Positions 35,998 through 48,858 are shown, numbered from the stretch's first letter. The stretch is DNA of 64,000 bases from Paragonimus westermani (GCA_008508345.1 QNGE01001273.1:31911-95910), one strand, 5' to 3'. Translations and numbers: made by a program. Notes: generated from the sequence alone by a model not told the origin.

Positions 35998-36042
35998 GCA
36001 CTAGACTCGAGTTTCGCTCTCATTAGAGCTCGTCAGTAATGC
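35998..36042 (-). ncRNA. Type I hammerhead ribozyme with minimal stem III
   Basis: Reading the minus strand from 36042: stem I 5' strand GCATTA, then the conserved core CTGACGA. Stem II is GCTC-loop TAATGA-GAGC (four perfect pairs), followed by core GAA. Stem III is ACTC/GAGT (36012-36005), a palindrome with no loop, followed by cleavage-site C at 36004. The stem I 3' strand TAGTGC pairs with GCATTA through six pairs, one of them G-U. All invariant core positions of the hammerhead are present. Predicted cleavage is 3' of 36004. The tiny stem III suggests that efficient cleavage may need dimers or tertiary stem I-II loop contacts. Confidence 0.88.
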
Positions 36043-36060
36043 ATATCCTTGCCACGGCCG

Positions 36061-36115
36061 GGATTTGAACTCCGGCCATTCCAATCATGAGACAACCGTG
36101 TTGACTACTGCGCCA
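36061..36115 (-). promoter_or_regulatory. Internal pol III promoter (A and B boxes) of the SINE
   Basis: TGGCGCAGTAGTC (A-box-like, 36115-36103) and GGAGTTCAAATCC (B-box-like, 36073-36061) are read on the minus strand upstream of the ribozyme. Box spacing fits a tRNA-derived promoter. Activity is inferred. Confidence 0.6.
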
Positions 36116-36136
36116 TTCACTTCACATTAGGCACTA

Positions 36137-39100
36137 CCGAATTATCAAATAAACCAAATTCCCTCATCAGAAATTTATTGTCCTTGACGAAACCAAAACT
36201 TTCATCCGGACTTAGTTGGTGAGATTGATAAACTGATATTTTTTAAGTGTTACTCTCTAAGGAAGTATGTATACAATCGAATCAGAAGTGTGTGTGTTTG
36301 TAGGTGTACGTGTGCCAATTGTAGAAACACGTGATCTATGGGTAGTAGAGAGTTGGTGGGCTCATGTTTAAATGCGGTTTGTAGTTTGCACTTGGTTAGG
36401 CTTTCGTGAACTAGTTTTGAACGCACAACTTTAGGTAGTTGAAATTGATTTCGGTTCCCATTTGAGCCAGCACACTCCCTCGCTGACAGGTAGAGTTGAC
36501 ACGGACGCTATGTGAGTGATTTTGAAGATTCCATCAGCAGTGATTTGAGGTGTCTTAGCGGTCATGTGAGATCTGATGACACTGGAAGTGGGTTTCTTCG
36601 CGCCACCTGCTAGGGGATGGTCACTGGTCCTGTCTGAGAGCCGTCGGTTGTTTTTCACAATCTAACCGACTTGACGACAAAACGTGAAGAAGTAGATACG
36701 GAGCGATGAGGTGAATTGTATTCAAAACCTAACACCCATATCAGTCATCTTCTGAAGGAATAGATAATCCATGAGTTTTAGAAAGTCCCAGTTATTACAT
36801 TTGTCAGTATGTGACCAACAGCGTCATTTCCAAGTACAAAACGGTTAAAAATGGGAATTTTGCGTATTGTTGTCTCCACCAGTAGAGTACATTTCACATT
36901 GTTCAAGATCTCTCTATATACTTATTTTAATACATCATCTTTCAAATATGTTGGTCACACATTAGCATACAGTTTCCTTGTGCTGACTTGTTAACAGGAG
37001 GTTAAATTTTTCTTATGTTTTAATAACACCAAACTCGGAAAGTGTGTGTACCGTCTCATCTATGCTCTTTTCATGTAAATGTATATTTGACTGTATCCGT
37101 CTAGTTGATGTCATGTGTTTGAACAAAAGATTCGACTAATTTGTTGCCACATGCCGGCCACGTGTCCCATCCATAACACGTGATAATTCTCTACGATCGC
37201 ACTTTGGTAGTCATGTGCGTGTTTAACATGTATGTGAAATAATTTGCGAACTATAGACACATTTGGACGAAAGATTTCCGAATCTGAAAAGCGACTACGG
37301 GTATACAGTGAAAGACGCAATACGTAGACTATGAATAAGAGGGAGAGATTTCCTTCCGAATACACGAGAGCTTATTGACCGGTGACCCCATGGTTAAGAT
37401 AGATAGCAAGGAAACGATGACACACGGTCCTGCCACCGTAATAAAAGTTCTACTGACTGGGGTGACCAGTTTCAGCGTTTGACTGCATCTGTCCTGAATT
37501 GGGCGGGTTCACTGTCGCATGTTCCACTTTCCGTTCTGCCAGAGTGTTTGGGGTTTTGCCTGGCCTATTTCTAAGTTTGAGTTTCCCATAGCAAGCTAGC
37601 TTCTATACACTTGCCAGTTCATCGCAATGCTTGTATGATGGAGCTGATGGATGTCGACGAAGCGCAGTTGGTGGTGCTGAACGCATCAAAGTTAAGTTTG
37701 CGGACTATCGGCGAGGAGAATCAGTAACATGGGAACACAACAGTATTGCTTTTATTGAAGCAGTTGTTTGAAACTGGTCTCTTGAACAGAAAACCTGTTA
37801 TCGACGGTATCAGTAGTCACGATGAATACGATGAAGACCCTTCCTCCGTTAGTACGTGCAACTCCGCCGGATTCCATTAGTAAGGTAGTTCAACTACTGC
37901 AGCCAATTCACATTCAGTAAACCCGTCAGAAGTCCATCCCTACAATTTTCAGAACGTTGGTAGTCAAAATGTGCTTACTAGCTCTAAGGAAAGAACATGC
38001 TGCAACGTACTTCAATCGACTGTCATCTTTCTGTTTCAGTTGTAGTCTATCTGCACGACGGAAGTGATAAGACACACGAAACTCATTAACACCTACGCAC
38101 CACAATGAAACTGCTACATAGCTACAACTCGACGGTTCTTCTTTCGTTTGAAGTGCATACCAGCGCGCCTTTGAGGGTCACACGTTTTTGTCTCAATCAC
38201 TCTAGATGCAACTGCCTGGAACTTTCCCCCAACTTCTTTCTTCTCGTATGACGAAGTCTGACTTGTTTTCAATGTGAGGGTGCAGCGGCCTACTATACGA
38301 AGCCTATCCTATCTTGGTTTGATCAAGTGTTTCCAAATCGTTGAGCTTTTGGGGTTCGGGCTTGTCGAGCGACCCTCTAGAATACCCGATTTATCTCCAT
38401 TGGATATTTCCCTCTGACGTGAGCTAAATTCTCTTCTCTACAGTATGTAATTGCATTCTACCAACGGGCCTGTAGAACAGCCTTTTTAACTATCTCAGAA
38501 AAGTTCCCAGAAGTGTTACACAAGGAACCAACAGTGTGTTGAAGGTGACGGACGAGAGTTCCAGAAACCGATTTAAGTATACCGTGCGGGTGAGAACTCG
38601 AAACAGCTGTTTTAAAAACTACACATTTTGACTTGCTGAATTGTTTTTCCAATTCACTTTTTCGACATTTAGCTCAGTGAATAAAAATGAATTTGCACGT
38701 GCTCCTCCTTAGGTGACGGAACATACTCATTCCAGTTTGAAAAAACTGCTTCCCTCAACTAGCCTACAAAATTGGTCTAAAGAAGTCCGGCTCAGCACAG
38801 TCAACATCTTTTATTTCCGCCATTGTGTCAAAGTTAGAACAAACATTGGAACACTGGTTTAACTTAGTGACAGAGTTGTATACTCGACGCAGTTTTGTCT
38901 AGGACAATTAGCCTAGTCATCACAATCAGCAGACATACTTGCCAGACTGTTCGGGTCGCAGTGCGTCACGGTTTCCCTTCCGTCACTCATCATAGAGGTA
39001 CCACGGTGTACTGCTGTTTTCTGGGTATGCAGTAAGTCTTCAGAACTAACTCTCTCGCTTTCATCCGTGCTCATTTTAGCTATCACGTCACATCTGTCAT

Positions 39101-40934
39101 AAAAATACAAGAATCCCAAAGAAATATATACTGGGTTTATGTTTTCCACACACGATCATGCTATTTAGTTCCGCTTTTATTTATTATACCTTTACAATTT
39201 CCAATCTGAGTTCATGTTTCGTTCCATTTTGTTGATATTAGTCAGAAAACCCAACCGTTCACAATGCCGTTAGCAATTATTTGATTTATGTGACTATCGA
39301 TTTGCCAAACAAACAATCATTACTACATTTTTGAAGTTTGATCCATCTTTTTGTTCTCTCATATTCAGTTGTCTTGTCCATTGACAATTATTTGTACTAG
39401 TTGTTATAACCTAATTTGCAGTGGGTAAGCGAATAGAGCTGTTTTCGTCAAATGAATCCACTCGAATTTATCCGTATTCGAAGTTGACTATCTTTAACAT
39501 AGACGCATGTGATTTCTGTCGCTATTCTCTGCCCAACCGAAACCCTGCAAACCTTGTCAACCTACATTTCAATGTCAAACTCACGTGTACGGTACCTGGG
39601 AAAGCGTGTAGGTGTCTGATAGCTAACCGGTACTGTCACATTGTGTTAACTTGTTTGCAACTGGAACCATTGAAATATTAAGTCATTCCTTAGTTAAAAT
39701 AGAGCGAGTTAAAACCAGAAGAGTTATAGGTTTTGCAACGTTCCGAACCCTCTCGGAGAGTTATTTCCACGCGAATTAAATGGAAAAATTTACGTTACAC
39801 AAATCTCTCAGGGGGTTATCAAATTGCACGTGTCGGTGTGTATGAAGTTTGATTTGTCGGGAGACTATTAATAGGATGGGTGGGTTTGTGGACCACCCTG
39901 GGTCACAATGTGAACATCCCAGGTGCAAACAGGGCTGGACAATTATAGTGTGAATCCACTAAATCATTCATTGAACGCCCAATTAAAAACCCTATGCCCT
40001 TAGTCGCATAGACAGATTGGGTCTCATTTTTGTCGTTTATTTATCAGTTTTCCCAAAAAAGATTAACACTGAATTGAAGTCACAAACGAACATAATCTCG
40101 CAGTATAAGATGCAGTGAGTGAGCAGGGCTTTTGGTATCCATTGAGATTATTCTAGACACACTAAGGTTTACTTCAATTTAAGCGTTTGAACCACTGCTT
40201 CCCATTAATTTCACGGTTTAACTGGTGAGAGGGGACTGACTTCTCGTAGAAACTTATTTCACGTGTAACTCTACGTAATCCGCGGTTTCCGTGTACCAAT
40301 CAGCTTCTCACGGTAACCCAAGTGAACCAACGCGTATGTTGTCATCACCATGAACAACAGTCCGTTTTGCAGTGCTTATAATTTCACTCAGCTGCCTACT
40401 GTTAGGCTTAAGCCTGACAAGCCAGCATCTAAATGAAGAAATCTTTTCAGGAACTCTTCATGCAGATCAGCTGCATAGAAGCTTAACGTTCCCCTCAGTT
40501 TCCATCTCTTGAAAATGAAAGTGAAGGCTTCTTGATTTCTCCAATCTGTGTTAGGAAACAAACGAACGTTAAGAAAGTGGATCATGAACAGTTCATAACA
40601 GCTATATAATGACCCGGTTTACTTTCAAAGATCCACTAGGCTGTATCTCAGATGTTTACTGAACCGAGGCTGTGTTCGCTGTGTCTACCGCGAATTCGTT
40701 TGCACTGGTTAACACCTGTGTTTCCGACCATGTCTTCTGTGATTACGACTCATTTATGGAAACCTCGATTCATGAATCCAGATTACCGTAACTGTCAGTG
40801 TCTTTCCTATACGGAAGTTTTAGTAACACTAAGTGAATAGGGAAGTTCAAGTTGTCCGCCCAACACAATGGCTTTACTCGGTTCAGCACGAGATTGGATA
40901 ACCTGAAATCTCGATCAGTGTATTTATTAACCTA
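36137..40934. other. AMPK gamma intron, unassigned
   Basis: No coding exon or known element is recognised. ORFs are short (up to 86 codons at 39421-39681). Confidence 0.5.
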
Positions 40935-42059
40935 GAGACTGACGGTGGTTGCACGCTGCTACCTTGACATGGTAGTCGGGCTTGTGTGCTGTTTTGTTCC
41001 GACGGGCTGTGTTAAAAAGGACCTCAGTGCTTCTAGGCACAACCTTGTCAGACAGGCCAAAGGGGAGCAGCCAGATGAGAAGCAATCACACCCATAAGAT
41101 TTTATGTCGCACTATTGGCTGTGTAAAAATGCTTAAGTAGCGAGGTACGATCCTCTGGTCATATAGCAGAGCTATTTTTATAGTTGCGACACTGCTGTCT
41201 TCCATATCAAGGAGAAGGGGGGTAAGAAAAAATAGCCTCAAACAAGGAGCACCCCGATCGCCAAACGGTTAGCCGTGAACGCCGGTGTATCATCCAACAT
41301 GGTCGAAAAACATCTGGTATCATCCAGAAGGCCGATGTAACCTTGATTACATCCACTGCACGCAGCAAAACTCAGAGTGGGACGTCAATGTCTTATTCAC
41401 TGCACCCTCATGCCAAGCAAACAATCAATGCGAAGTGAGTCAGATTCTATAGTCACTGACTCCGGGTATGGTTCCCCAAGAAAACCCTGTATCCTGTTGT
41501 CTCGCAGGTCAGACTTTTGAGTCAGACTCGGGATGGGACTCACCAAGTCAACACCATTCCGTGATATAAACGACCGGGAATGTTAAAAGTTTTCGTTCTC
41601 CTGACAGTGGCATTATTCACTCATCACGACCTTCTCCTTCTACCTTGTCCCCCAATTTTTTTTGCCTTCTCTGTGCCTTAGGGCGATAACTGCTTTCTGA
41701 GGCTAACACAACTGGTAAACGTTGGCGCTTTCATTGTTTGCACTCTTCGACAAGTCGGTCAGCAAGCTGCTCTAGCAAGTACTCTCAAGCCTGTCGCTTG
41801 GTGTGTGCTGTGTATCGGTGGCGCGAGCCCACGATCCTAACACCGTTATCCGTTTGAGTCCACCCCTAGATAACTGTCCATTCAAACGCTTCTCTTTTAG
41901 GGTCTCTGGTGGCGCTGAAACTGAGTCTCATGGTCAACCTGGGGGTTGGAATCGCAATGAGTCTTAGAGCAGAGCGATGTTTGCTCAATTAGATCCCAGT
42001 GGACAGTGGTTTGTGCACGGTCAGACCCAATACGTCGTTCAATGTCCGCCGACGCAAAT

Positions 42060-42566
42060 CAGAAAAGCATTGTATTTTCATTACATCGGCGTACGCTCCG
42101 ACGGACGGCTGTTGGGTGCTAGCAAAGATGTGTTCTATTACGTCCTCGTTTGACCTTCAAAGGCACTGTGTTACGTGAAGACAACTTTGTTTTTCTCACT
42201 TATGAACATAACTCAATCATATGGCAGTCAGTTACAGCCATCATTCTTTTAAAGGCTGGCGCATTTTGGAACAAACACCTGGACTCGGATCACGCTGCTG
42301 TACATGCTCGTTTTTTTTCGCCATTTGCTCAGAAATCATACACTGATAAATGCAAGATACCTAACCAGCATTCGAGCGAGGGGACTGTAAAGAACGCCTA
42401 CGGGGAAGCGCTATTGAGTAGATTGCCCAGTTCGAGTCAGGTGAGAGATCATAACGAACACTGGAAGCAGATCGCTACAGCTTTGAAAGCATACTGTGAA
42501 GGGGTATATACCGATGGAGCAGTTCATTTGCGACAGAAATGGATTTCGGTCAGGTCGACAACATAA
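42060..42566 (+). pseudogene. LINE endonuclease remnant and linker
   Basis: In one frame near 42080-42110 the translation gives ITSAYAPTDG, the catalytic Tyr block of APE-type endonucleases. A shift later, LKAGAFWNKHLDSDHAAVHA contains the terminal Ser-Asp-His motif. The following frame (to 42566) is the linker with YGEALLSRLP and WKQIATALKAYCEG. The catalytic Asp/Asn block between them is missing or unreadable. Multiple frameshifts make this a relic. Confidence 0.75.
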
Positions 42567-42699
42567 TGAACAAGCGTCCCTCGATTCCATCGATTTATGA
42601 GCATGAGGAACACCGTCACCGGTTTAAACAAAAGGTGAATAAAACCTTGCGAAAGAGCCATGAGCACCACATGGTCGAAAAGTCGAAAGAGATGGAAAC

Positions 42700-43333
42700 A
42701 GCATTTTTAATTTGAAACAGCAGAAGGCTTTTTTTCCCTAGTCCGTGGTAGCACTGGTCATCGAGTCGGTGTGAGACCATATGTGATAAAGATGGTTCAC
42801 TTATCACCAGCCAGTCGCGCCGGCTTCACAGGTGAGTTGAATATTTTCAGGAACAGTTCAGCTGGTCCCAACCAAACCATTTGGACGACCGGACCCAAAT
42901 GGTCAGTTACTGCGTTCCAGACGGCCCTCCCTCGGAAGCAGAAGTGGTCTTGAAGCCCAAGTTATTAAAGAGTAACAAGGCTCCTGAATCAGATCTCTCC
43001 CCACCTCTTTTCAAAGATGGTAGGGAGAGGTTGGCATCCGAACTGAAAAAATTCTTTCTGACGGTTTGGAAAACTGAAAAGTTATCTCGTGGTGGGTGCT
43101 TACCAAGAGTAATTCCCGACTCCAAAAATGGCGCCCGAAGTCTGCGTGACAACAATCGAGGCGTCAGTCTAGTGTCTGGTGCGTCCAAGGAAACCAGCGG
43201 CACCATTTTGCGTCAGCTCAGTAAGACCAGAAGAATTCAGATACGCGAAGAACAGACAAGATATCAATCCTATCGAAGATGTGTTGATCATATTTTCACC
43301 CTGCGACAGACCTTGCGACATCCGCACTCCTAA
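42700..43333 (+). pseudogene. LINE reverse transcriptase, N-terminal and fingers blocks
   Basis: Upstream frames give FFSLVRGSTGHRVGV and GELNIFRNSSAGPNQTI, the linker-to-RT region. From 42881 the frame carries LLKSNKAPESDLSPPLFKDG (the N-terminal RT block), then LPRVIPDSKNGARSLRDNNR and GVSLVSGASKE. RIREEQ-like and CVDHIFTLRQTLRHPHS blocks lead into the palm. These are standard LINE RT blocks in order. The frame is lost at 43333. Confidence 0.88.
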
Positions 43334-43484
43334 AGTCAACCGACGGCCGTTTTCAATGCAGTTGCTCATAAGTCCTATGGCACTGTCATCTTCAAAAGGG
43401 AGTAACAGGGGAATACGTCCATCTATGTACCAACTTTGCAAACAGAGTGAGGGTCTATGGACAACTGTCTTAAGCGTGCATCAT

Positions 43485-43893
43485 TTTCAGTGGTGTTCGT
43501 CAAGGGTATCCAATTTCCCTCTTCCTGTTCAATTTTGTCACAGACAAAATTCTGGAAACCAAACTTGAGGAGCTCAATGGGATTAGTATTGATCCCCTTC
43601 CTGATGCTAGGCTGATCGGTCTGAGGTATGCGGATGACATGTCATACCTGGCCCCTCTGCCGAACGAGATGAGTGACCGGATTGATTTGTGTGGAGTCTG
43701 CTTCGCACCCTCCAAGTGTAAAGTGCTACTTCAAGACTGCAGTATTTCCGTTCTTACTTTCTTTAGTACAAGTAATCAGCCCGACACTGTGGACAGTTTC
43801 ACACACTTGGATAGCACTCTCTCGTCAGGTTGTAACATTACTGACCAGACATCAACGCGTTGTCTTTACCAGCCTGCGTCATCTGCGACGTGA
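43485..43893 (+). pseudogene. LINE reverse transcriptase, palm with YADD
   Basis: One frame gives GVRQGYPISLFLFNFVTD (motif B) and then, after a short connector, LIGLRYADDMSYLAPLPNE, where YADD is the catalytic motif C and is intact. The palm motif A segment between 43333 and 43485 is not clearly readable. The frame ends at 43893 after the block VDSFTHLDSTLSSGCNITDQ, typical of the region just after the palm. Confidence 0.88.
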
Positions 43894-44430
43894 AAAAGAC
43901 GTCTGGTTGTCGCTGAAAAGAAGAGTATATTACGCTTGTGTACGTTCTGTTTTACTCTTTGTTTCCGAAACGTGGCCCGCTCGCGACGAAGGCATCAACA
44001 GACTTCCTGCGTTTGACCATCATTGTCTGCGCCACTTAGCCCGCGTTAATTGAACTGATCGCGTGAGCAGCACGGTCGTTCACGGCGCGTATTCCGGAAC
44101 GCTCTGGATGTACGACCAATTGGTCAACTAATCAAGCTGCACAGCATGCAATGGTTAGGTCACGTGCTCCGTATGCCAGCTGATCGTTCACCGTACCGGG
44201 CACCATATACTGAGACCACCAACAGTAGAGTAAAGCTACATGGTGGTCAACGAACATGGTCACAAAATATAAAGACCCTGGCTGCTCCACTGAGCAAAGT
44301 GGCTGAGTGTCGCCTGCCTGATTGGGGTCCTCATTATTACTCACATCGCTGGCTAGAAAGGCTATCTGAGATGGCGGTGTGCCGCAGTCAATGGCGTACC
44401 TTCATCCATACCATTTATAGTTCTACTTAG
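43870..44430 (+). pseudogene. LINE reverse transcriptase C-terminal region
   Basis: The first frame carries RRVYYACVRSVLLFVSETWP and FDHHCLRHLARVN. After a disrupted stretch at 44054-44145, the second frame resumes with MQWLGHVLRMPADRSPYRAP and ends ERLSEMAVCRSQWRTFIHTI before the stop at 44430. The WLGHVLRM and C-terminal W..MA..R..WR blocks are characteristic of CR1/RTE-like trematode LINE C-termini. Confidence 0.88.
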
Positions 44431-44590
44431 TCTTCTTTTATTGGTTTCCAACCGTCATAGTAATGTTTTATTCTAGGATATTCTACGTCACCCTTGAGGT
44501 GAGCAACTGTCATAGCCACAGTAACTTCCATTCAGGCTTTTGGCTTCCATGGTGGCGATGATGATGTTCTGAACAGCTGCCTGTTCTGTT

Positions 44591-46769
44591 TGAGGAGTGT
44601 ATAGCTCAGAAACTGTTTATTGTTTCCCGAGATAGGTGTTTATGATGCAAACATTTCCTCACCATGCTAATCGACTTCTTCAGTGCACTAACAACAGTCT
44701 GCTCTAATGGCCGTTTTTTCGGCTATTGTAACAATTATCATAATCATCGGATTGTTTAGACCTTTTTCTGTCAATCGTTTCATCATCTTGACGTGGTTAA
44801 TACATTTAAAAAATCCGTAAGTTGATTTTTCTGTTTTCTATCTTTTAATTGCAATTCAGTTCGGCGCTTACTTGCCGTTCATTTCCTTGGCTCTCACCTA
44901 TTGGATGTTAAAATGTCATGCTGCATTTTGTTCTCTGGTCTTACCACATGGACGACACGTTTACAGTGGTATTGAACATAAACTGCATCCACTGCTCAGT
45001 CATCTGATCTAACTTACACACCCTGACAGCCTCTGGTATTTACCCAAAACAAGGCAGGTAACTGCCTGATGGCACTTTACAAATAATCTAGTGCATTTTT
45101 GATGGAACACGAAACGTAACCTATAGACGGAGATTTCAGTGAACAGTGCATAGATTGTTTCGAAATCCTGTATGCGAACCGCCTTCTGCTGACCTTCACG
45201 TTTTAGTTTCTTCAGCCACGTGTTTCATAGCAAACGAAAGCTTGCAGTTGACAGTTTTCCCCTCTCAGGCGTCTGTTGGATTGAGGGCTTGCACCCGAAC
45301 AAAGTTGTTAATCAGTTCAAATTCAGTCGTCTGTTCAAAAGACGTTTTTATTTCGGTCTGTCTCTTTCTACGACTTTATGGTCTACTGGGATTTCGTCAT
45401 TTGTTGTGCGAGTTTTGCGAGCAGGTATACGACAGAACCTGTGTAGCAGCACCATCCCTCGACTCCAGTTAAATAACGCTGCTGGATGAGATGGTGTCGT
45501 TATGTCTCTCTTCCTGCCTGTAGCCACGAGCTTCACAAATGCCGAAGCGGCCGACCGACCGCAAAGTGCCATGTATAAGTTCTGTTTTCACACAAATTAA
45601 ATGTTACATACGGTACATATATACTACACCATAACCGTATTGTGTGTCAGTCAACTGATCGGTTATTCAAATGCTTTGTGAATGAGCCTACTCTGTTTGT
45701 TGAACATCACCCCTTGTCCAGCTCTAAGTCCAGTGCCATCTGAATAACGTGCTGTTGCTTTTCTTTTCGCAGTTGCACGTACGAAAACGTTTCTGGAACT
45801 TTTCCTTCGCTGATAATCCAGCTGATTTGAATTGATGTCTTGATGATAAATGGACACTGGTTTCCGACAGATGTTGTTATTCACCCTCCTTGTTTTTTTA
45901 TGACAAACAATTAGGGGTGCAGATGATCAGTCAGTGGGTTAGAATATGGATATTGAATATAAAGCAGTGTCACGTTCACGAACAGTTGATTGTGATCACT
46001 TAGAACTGGCTTGAGTAGGTGGATGATGACCACTTCCGCAATCCGCAGATACCTTGAATTAGATTATACATTGTGTTACGAACCAAATAATATGTATGCT
46101 TTTTACTGGCGTCGCGGTGGTCGGAAAGTTCACGCTAGTACACTCTATCATTAATCCATTTTAAGAGTGCCACCCTAACAACATTATCAGTCCTTTGTGT
46201 TCGTTGAAACCAGATAACTAAACCGGTGACCAGGTTATGGCCGGTGATCTGTCGCGTTGTTCCTTCATTATAACACAGCAACAGTGGGGTGGCTGATTAA
46301 CCTCACATATGACAGAGGTACACCAAGACCAATGCACCAAGCCACGAGTGAACTGAATGAGTGTCCGATACTCATTGATGTTTGCCTGCTCCGATAAAAT
46401 GTGAAATGTTTCGGTGTCTCATCGAACTCGATAAAAAACACGCACTGGTGAATATTGACACGGTTCACTCACTATTTGACGCGTCATAACGTGCGCTGTC
46501 AGTGTCTTGATGCGTTCATGGTATGCGTGAAGGACATTAGTTCGACAAAAAGTGTGAATGCTGCCCGTTGGTTGTTAGCCATCTACAATGCACAATGTTC
46601 CTGCTGTAGATGTCATAGTTTGCACAACCACCTGTCTAGGGTCATTGTTATGGAATTTATTTCTCTTGTAATTACTGATTTGTATGAACTGAAGTTAACA
46701 TGTATAACATATATGGGTTATTTCTGAGTTCTGGTCCAGTAGCCTTTAATTGACCCAAAATCCTTATAA
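44591..46769. other. AMPK gamma intron, unassigned
   Basis: No exon or known repeat is recognised. ORFs reach about 108 codons (45146-45472, +) without a recognisable motif. Confidence 0.5.
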
Positions 46770-47405
46770 AGAATATAGTAGAGTGATTTATGTTCAGATA
46801 AATCTTACTGCATCTTTAATAGCACACACTACAGGCTTGTTATGTATCATTATGAGAAAGCGAACAAGATACCAGGGAAAACCAACTTTCAGAACTCACA
46901 GTCATTGCCACTACAGCTTATGTGAAACACTCATTAACTGAGCCAGTCAAATCCAGTGTTATCTATGATTATCGATACAGATGCGGAACGTCCTACATAG
47001 ACAGCAATGAGTGCAGTTGCGAACCCGGATCATGGCGCATATCCTGAAGTGAGTCGGAAAACAGATCACACAGACACATCGCATCATAGCCCAGCATAGA
47101 AACAAGGAGCCTGCATCATATATTGTGGGTCATATTCTACTGACGCAACATCGATGTGATCCCACAACGGAATTTCACGGTATCTACTCAAAGTCACACA
47201 GGCGAACACTGCGCTATGCCGAAGCAATTGCAACCCGAAATTTCAAACCCATGTTGTGTGTTCAGAAACAACTGTTTGTAGGGTTGTCGCTACCTTGGTA
47301 GTGACAGTCATTGTGCACCCCGAAAGTTGGCCTTCTCTGGCATCTTGTTCGCTTTCTTATACTGATATATAGCTGGTCTATGTTATACACTCTTAAAAGT
47401 GTAAC
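46770..47405 (+). mobile_element. Penelope-like element remnant with inverted ends (same family as 9795-11247)
   Basis: The left part (46770-46912) resembles the outer left arm of the 9795-11247 element, including the AAGCGAACAAGAT block. The sequence then jumps to the endonuclease core (CCTACATAGACAGCAATGAG region, about 46985) and reads through the EN C-terminus. It ends at about 47310-47405 with the reverse complement of the left part. The remnant is therefore an EN tail between roughly 100-150-bp inverted ends. Several stops and small deletions interrupt the coding, and the EN fragment has lost the Gly-Arg of the YIGR block. Confidence 0.8.
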
Positions 47406-48858
47406 GAAACTTGTCAGATGACGTGTTTGTGGTCCATGACTGTTCTCCTATTTCGTTCTGATCGGGTAACACTCTCAATGTACCTTGTCCTCGAGGATTA
47501 ACACACATTTCTGGGGACATTTTCTCACTAAACTGACCTATGCGGTTTACATTCTTCAAGCTCATCAACAAACTGAATTATGTGTTTCAAATTTGAAGGT
47601 AGCTAGTAATCCTCTGAAGAGATCGCTCAATACTTGTTAAGGCAGTATTGTTGATGTTTCGTAACCAATAGGTATAAGTTTTTCGTTTATTCAACGAAAA
47701 AAGCAATCAGAAATGTCTGTATTCAAGTAGTGGTCGAATCAGGAAACTGTTTGGGTAACCTATTATTTCAGTCTCACTGTTTTTACCGACAATTTCGCTC
47801 ACTTTATTGACCTCATTTCTTAAACTTTTAAAAGTGCGCATTTGCATCAGTTGTACGTTGATCATGATACTTCAAGTATCGATAGCCCTTGATTCAATTG
47901 TCTATGGTCGATCTATCTGGTGACAGGTTGAACTTGTCGACTGAGGCTATATGTTGATTTAAGGCTCACTGTTATCAACAACAGAGGTTTGTTTCTCAAA
48001 CAAATTCTTCAACTAATATTCACTGTCTTATCATATTACAAATCACATCAAAACGGTCAGTGGAACACTGTATATTAGGGTGGTTATTTTTGTGTCAATA
48101 AACTAAATTGACTACTATCGGGGTACTGACAAATTGTTTATCAAAATCATCCCAACTCTAATCACCCAAAATTAAATCGGTGATGTCCGAAATTCGGTAC
48201 CTTTGGAAGATGTTTTGAAAGCCAGTTGGCACATAACATTTGGCGTTTCCGCCCTGATGAATTCAGTGGATGATGGTTTGGTGGTCAGGTATCGCTCTCC
48301 CCACTCCGTAATGAATCGATAAGAAACTGAGGGAATTAGGGCGTAGTCGTTTATGAACTGATAAACCGTCGAGATTTAGTTGATGTAAATTGATCTCAGC
48401 CCCCCTTGTTCAGATAAACTTTTCAGTTAAAAGAGAAACAGATATTATATTTAATTGTTATATTTGATCCTGCTCATCTATAACTGTGTCTTCGCTGGAG
48501 ATAAGGTGGCAATCCGACTATTACTGACAGACGAGTATTGCTTCGTTTGGAAGTGATACTTCGATTGTGCCCAATGTACACTGGTCAAAATTCTTGTCCC
48601 ATTGGATAGTGAATTGGACTTCAACTTCCTGTAGTGATTAGGATGCGCATGTTTGAAAAGTTCCGGTAGAAAACACTTCGAGCTCATCCTAGAAATCGTT
48701 TATCTGGAGCCAAGTGGGATGAAATTAGGAACTAACAGTTATTATATTTGCAATATGAGCACAATTTTAACTTATATCAGAATAAGAACAAATTTAAATT
48801 ATTCATCTACATACTGTTCTTCGCTAACGGTGCACATTATTGATTTGCCTTTATTTAG
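47406..48858. other. PRKAG: End of 26-kb AMPK gamma intron
   Basis: No repeat or ORF of note. It closes with the acceptor TTTATTTAG before the next exon. Confidence 0.6.

Larger units (their letters stand above)
35943..36136 (-). mobile_element. tRNA-derived SINE with embedded hammerhead ribozyme
   Basis: On the minus strand the element begins with a tRNA-like head. An A-box-like TGGCGCAGTAGTC lies at 36115-36103 and a B-box GGAGTTCAAATCC at 36073-36061. A hammerhead motif follows (35998-36042), then a short unique tail to about 35943. The same order is seen in a diverged copy on the + strand at 62016-62205, which defines the ends. The arrangement is that of the Sm-alpha SINE-like retroposons of schistosomes, in which a pol III promoter transcribes a self-cleaving hammerhead. 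This copy sits in antisense within the large AMPK gamma intron. Confidence 0.85.
40935..44590 (+). mobile_element. Near full-length but frameshifted APE-type LINE, + strand
   Basis: This is a second LINE, of a family different from 15-2411. A probable 5' UTR runs from about 40935. Endonuclease remnants lie at 42060-42320, linker at 42320-42880, RT fingers/palm at 42881-43893 and the RT C-terminus at 43870-44430. The 3' UTR ends in a GATGATGAT tract near 44570. Motifs are in the correct order on the same strand but in several frames, so the element is ancient and inactive. Its 3' UTR recurs at 60450-60650. The family resembles the CR1/RTE-type elements abundant in trematodes. Confidence 0.88.

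Noticed and set aside
39421..39681. 86-codon ORF after a TTGCAG acceptor-like site, considered as the missing linker exon
   Set aside because: Its residues do not match AMPK gamma, and the real linker exons were found at 48859 and 52710.
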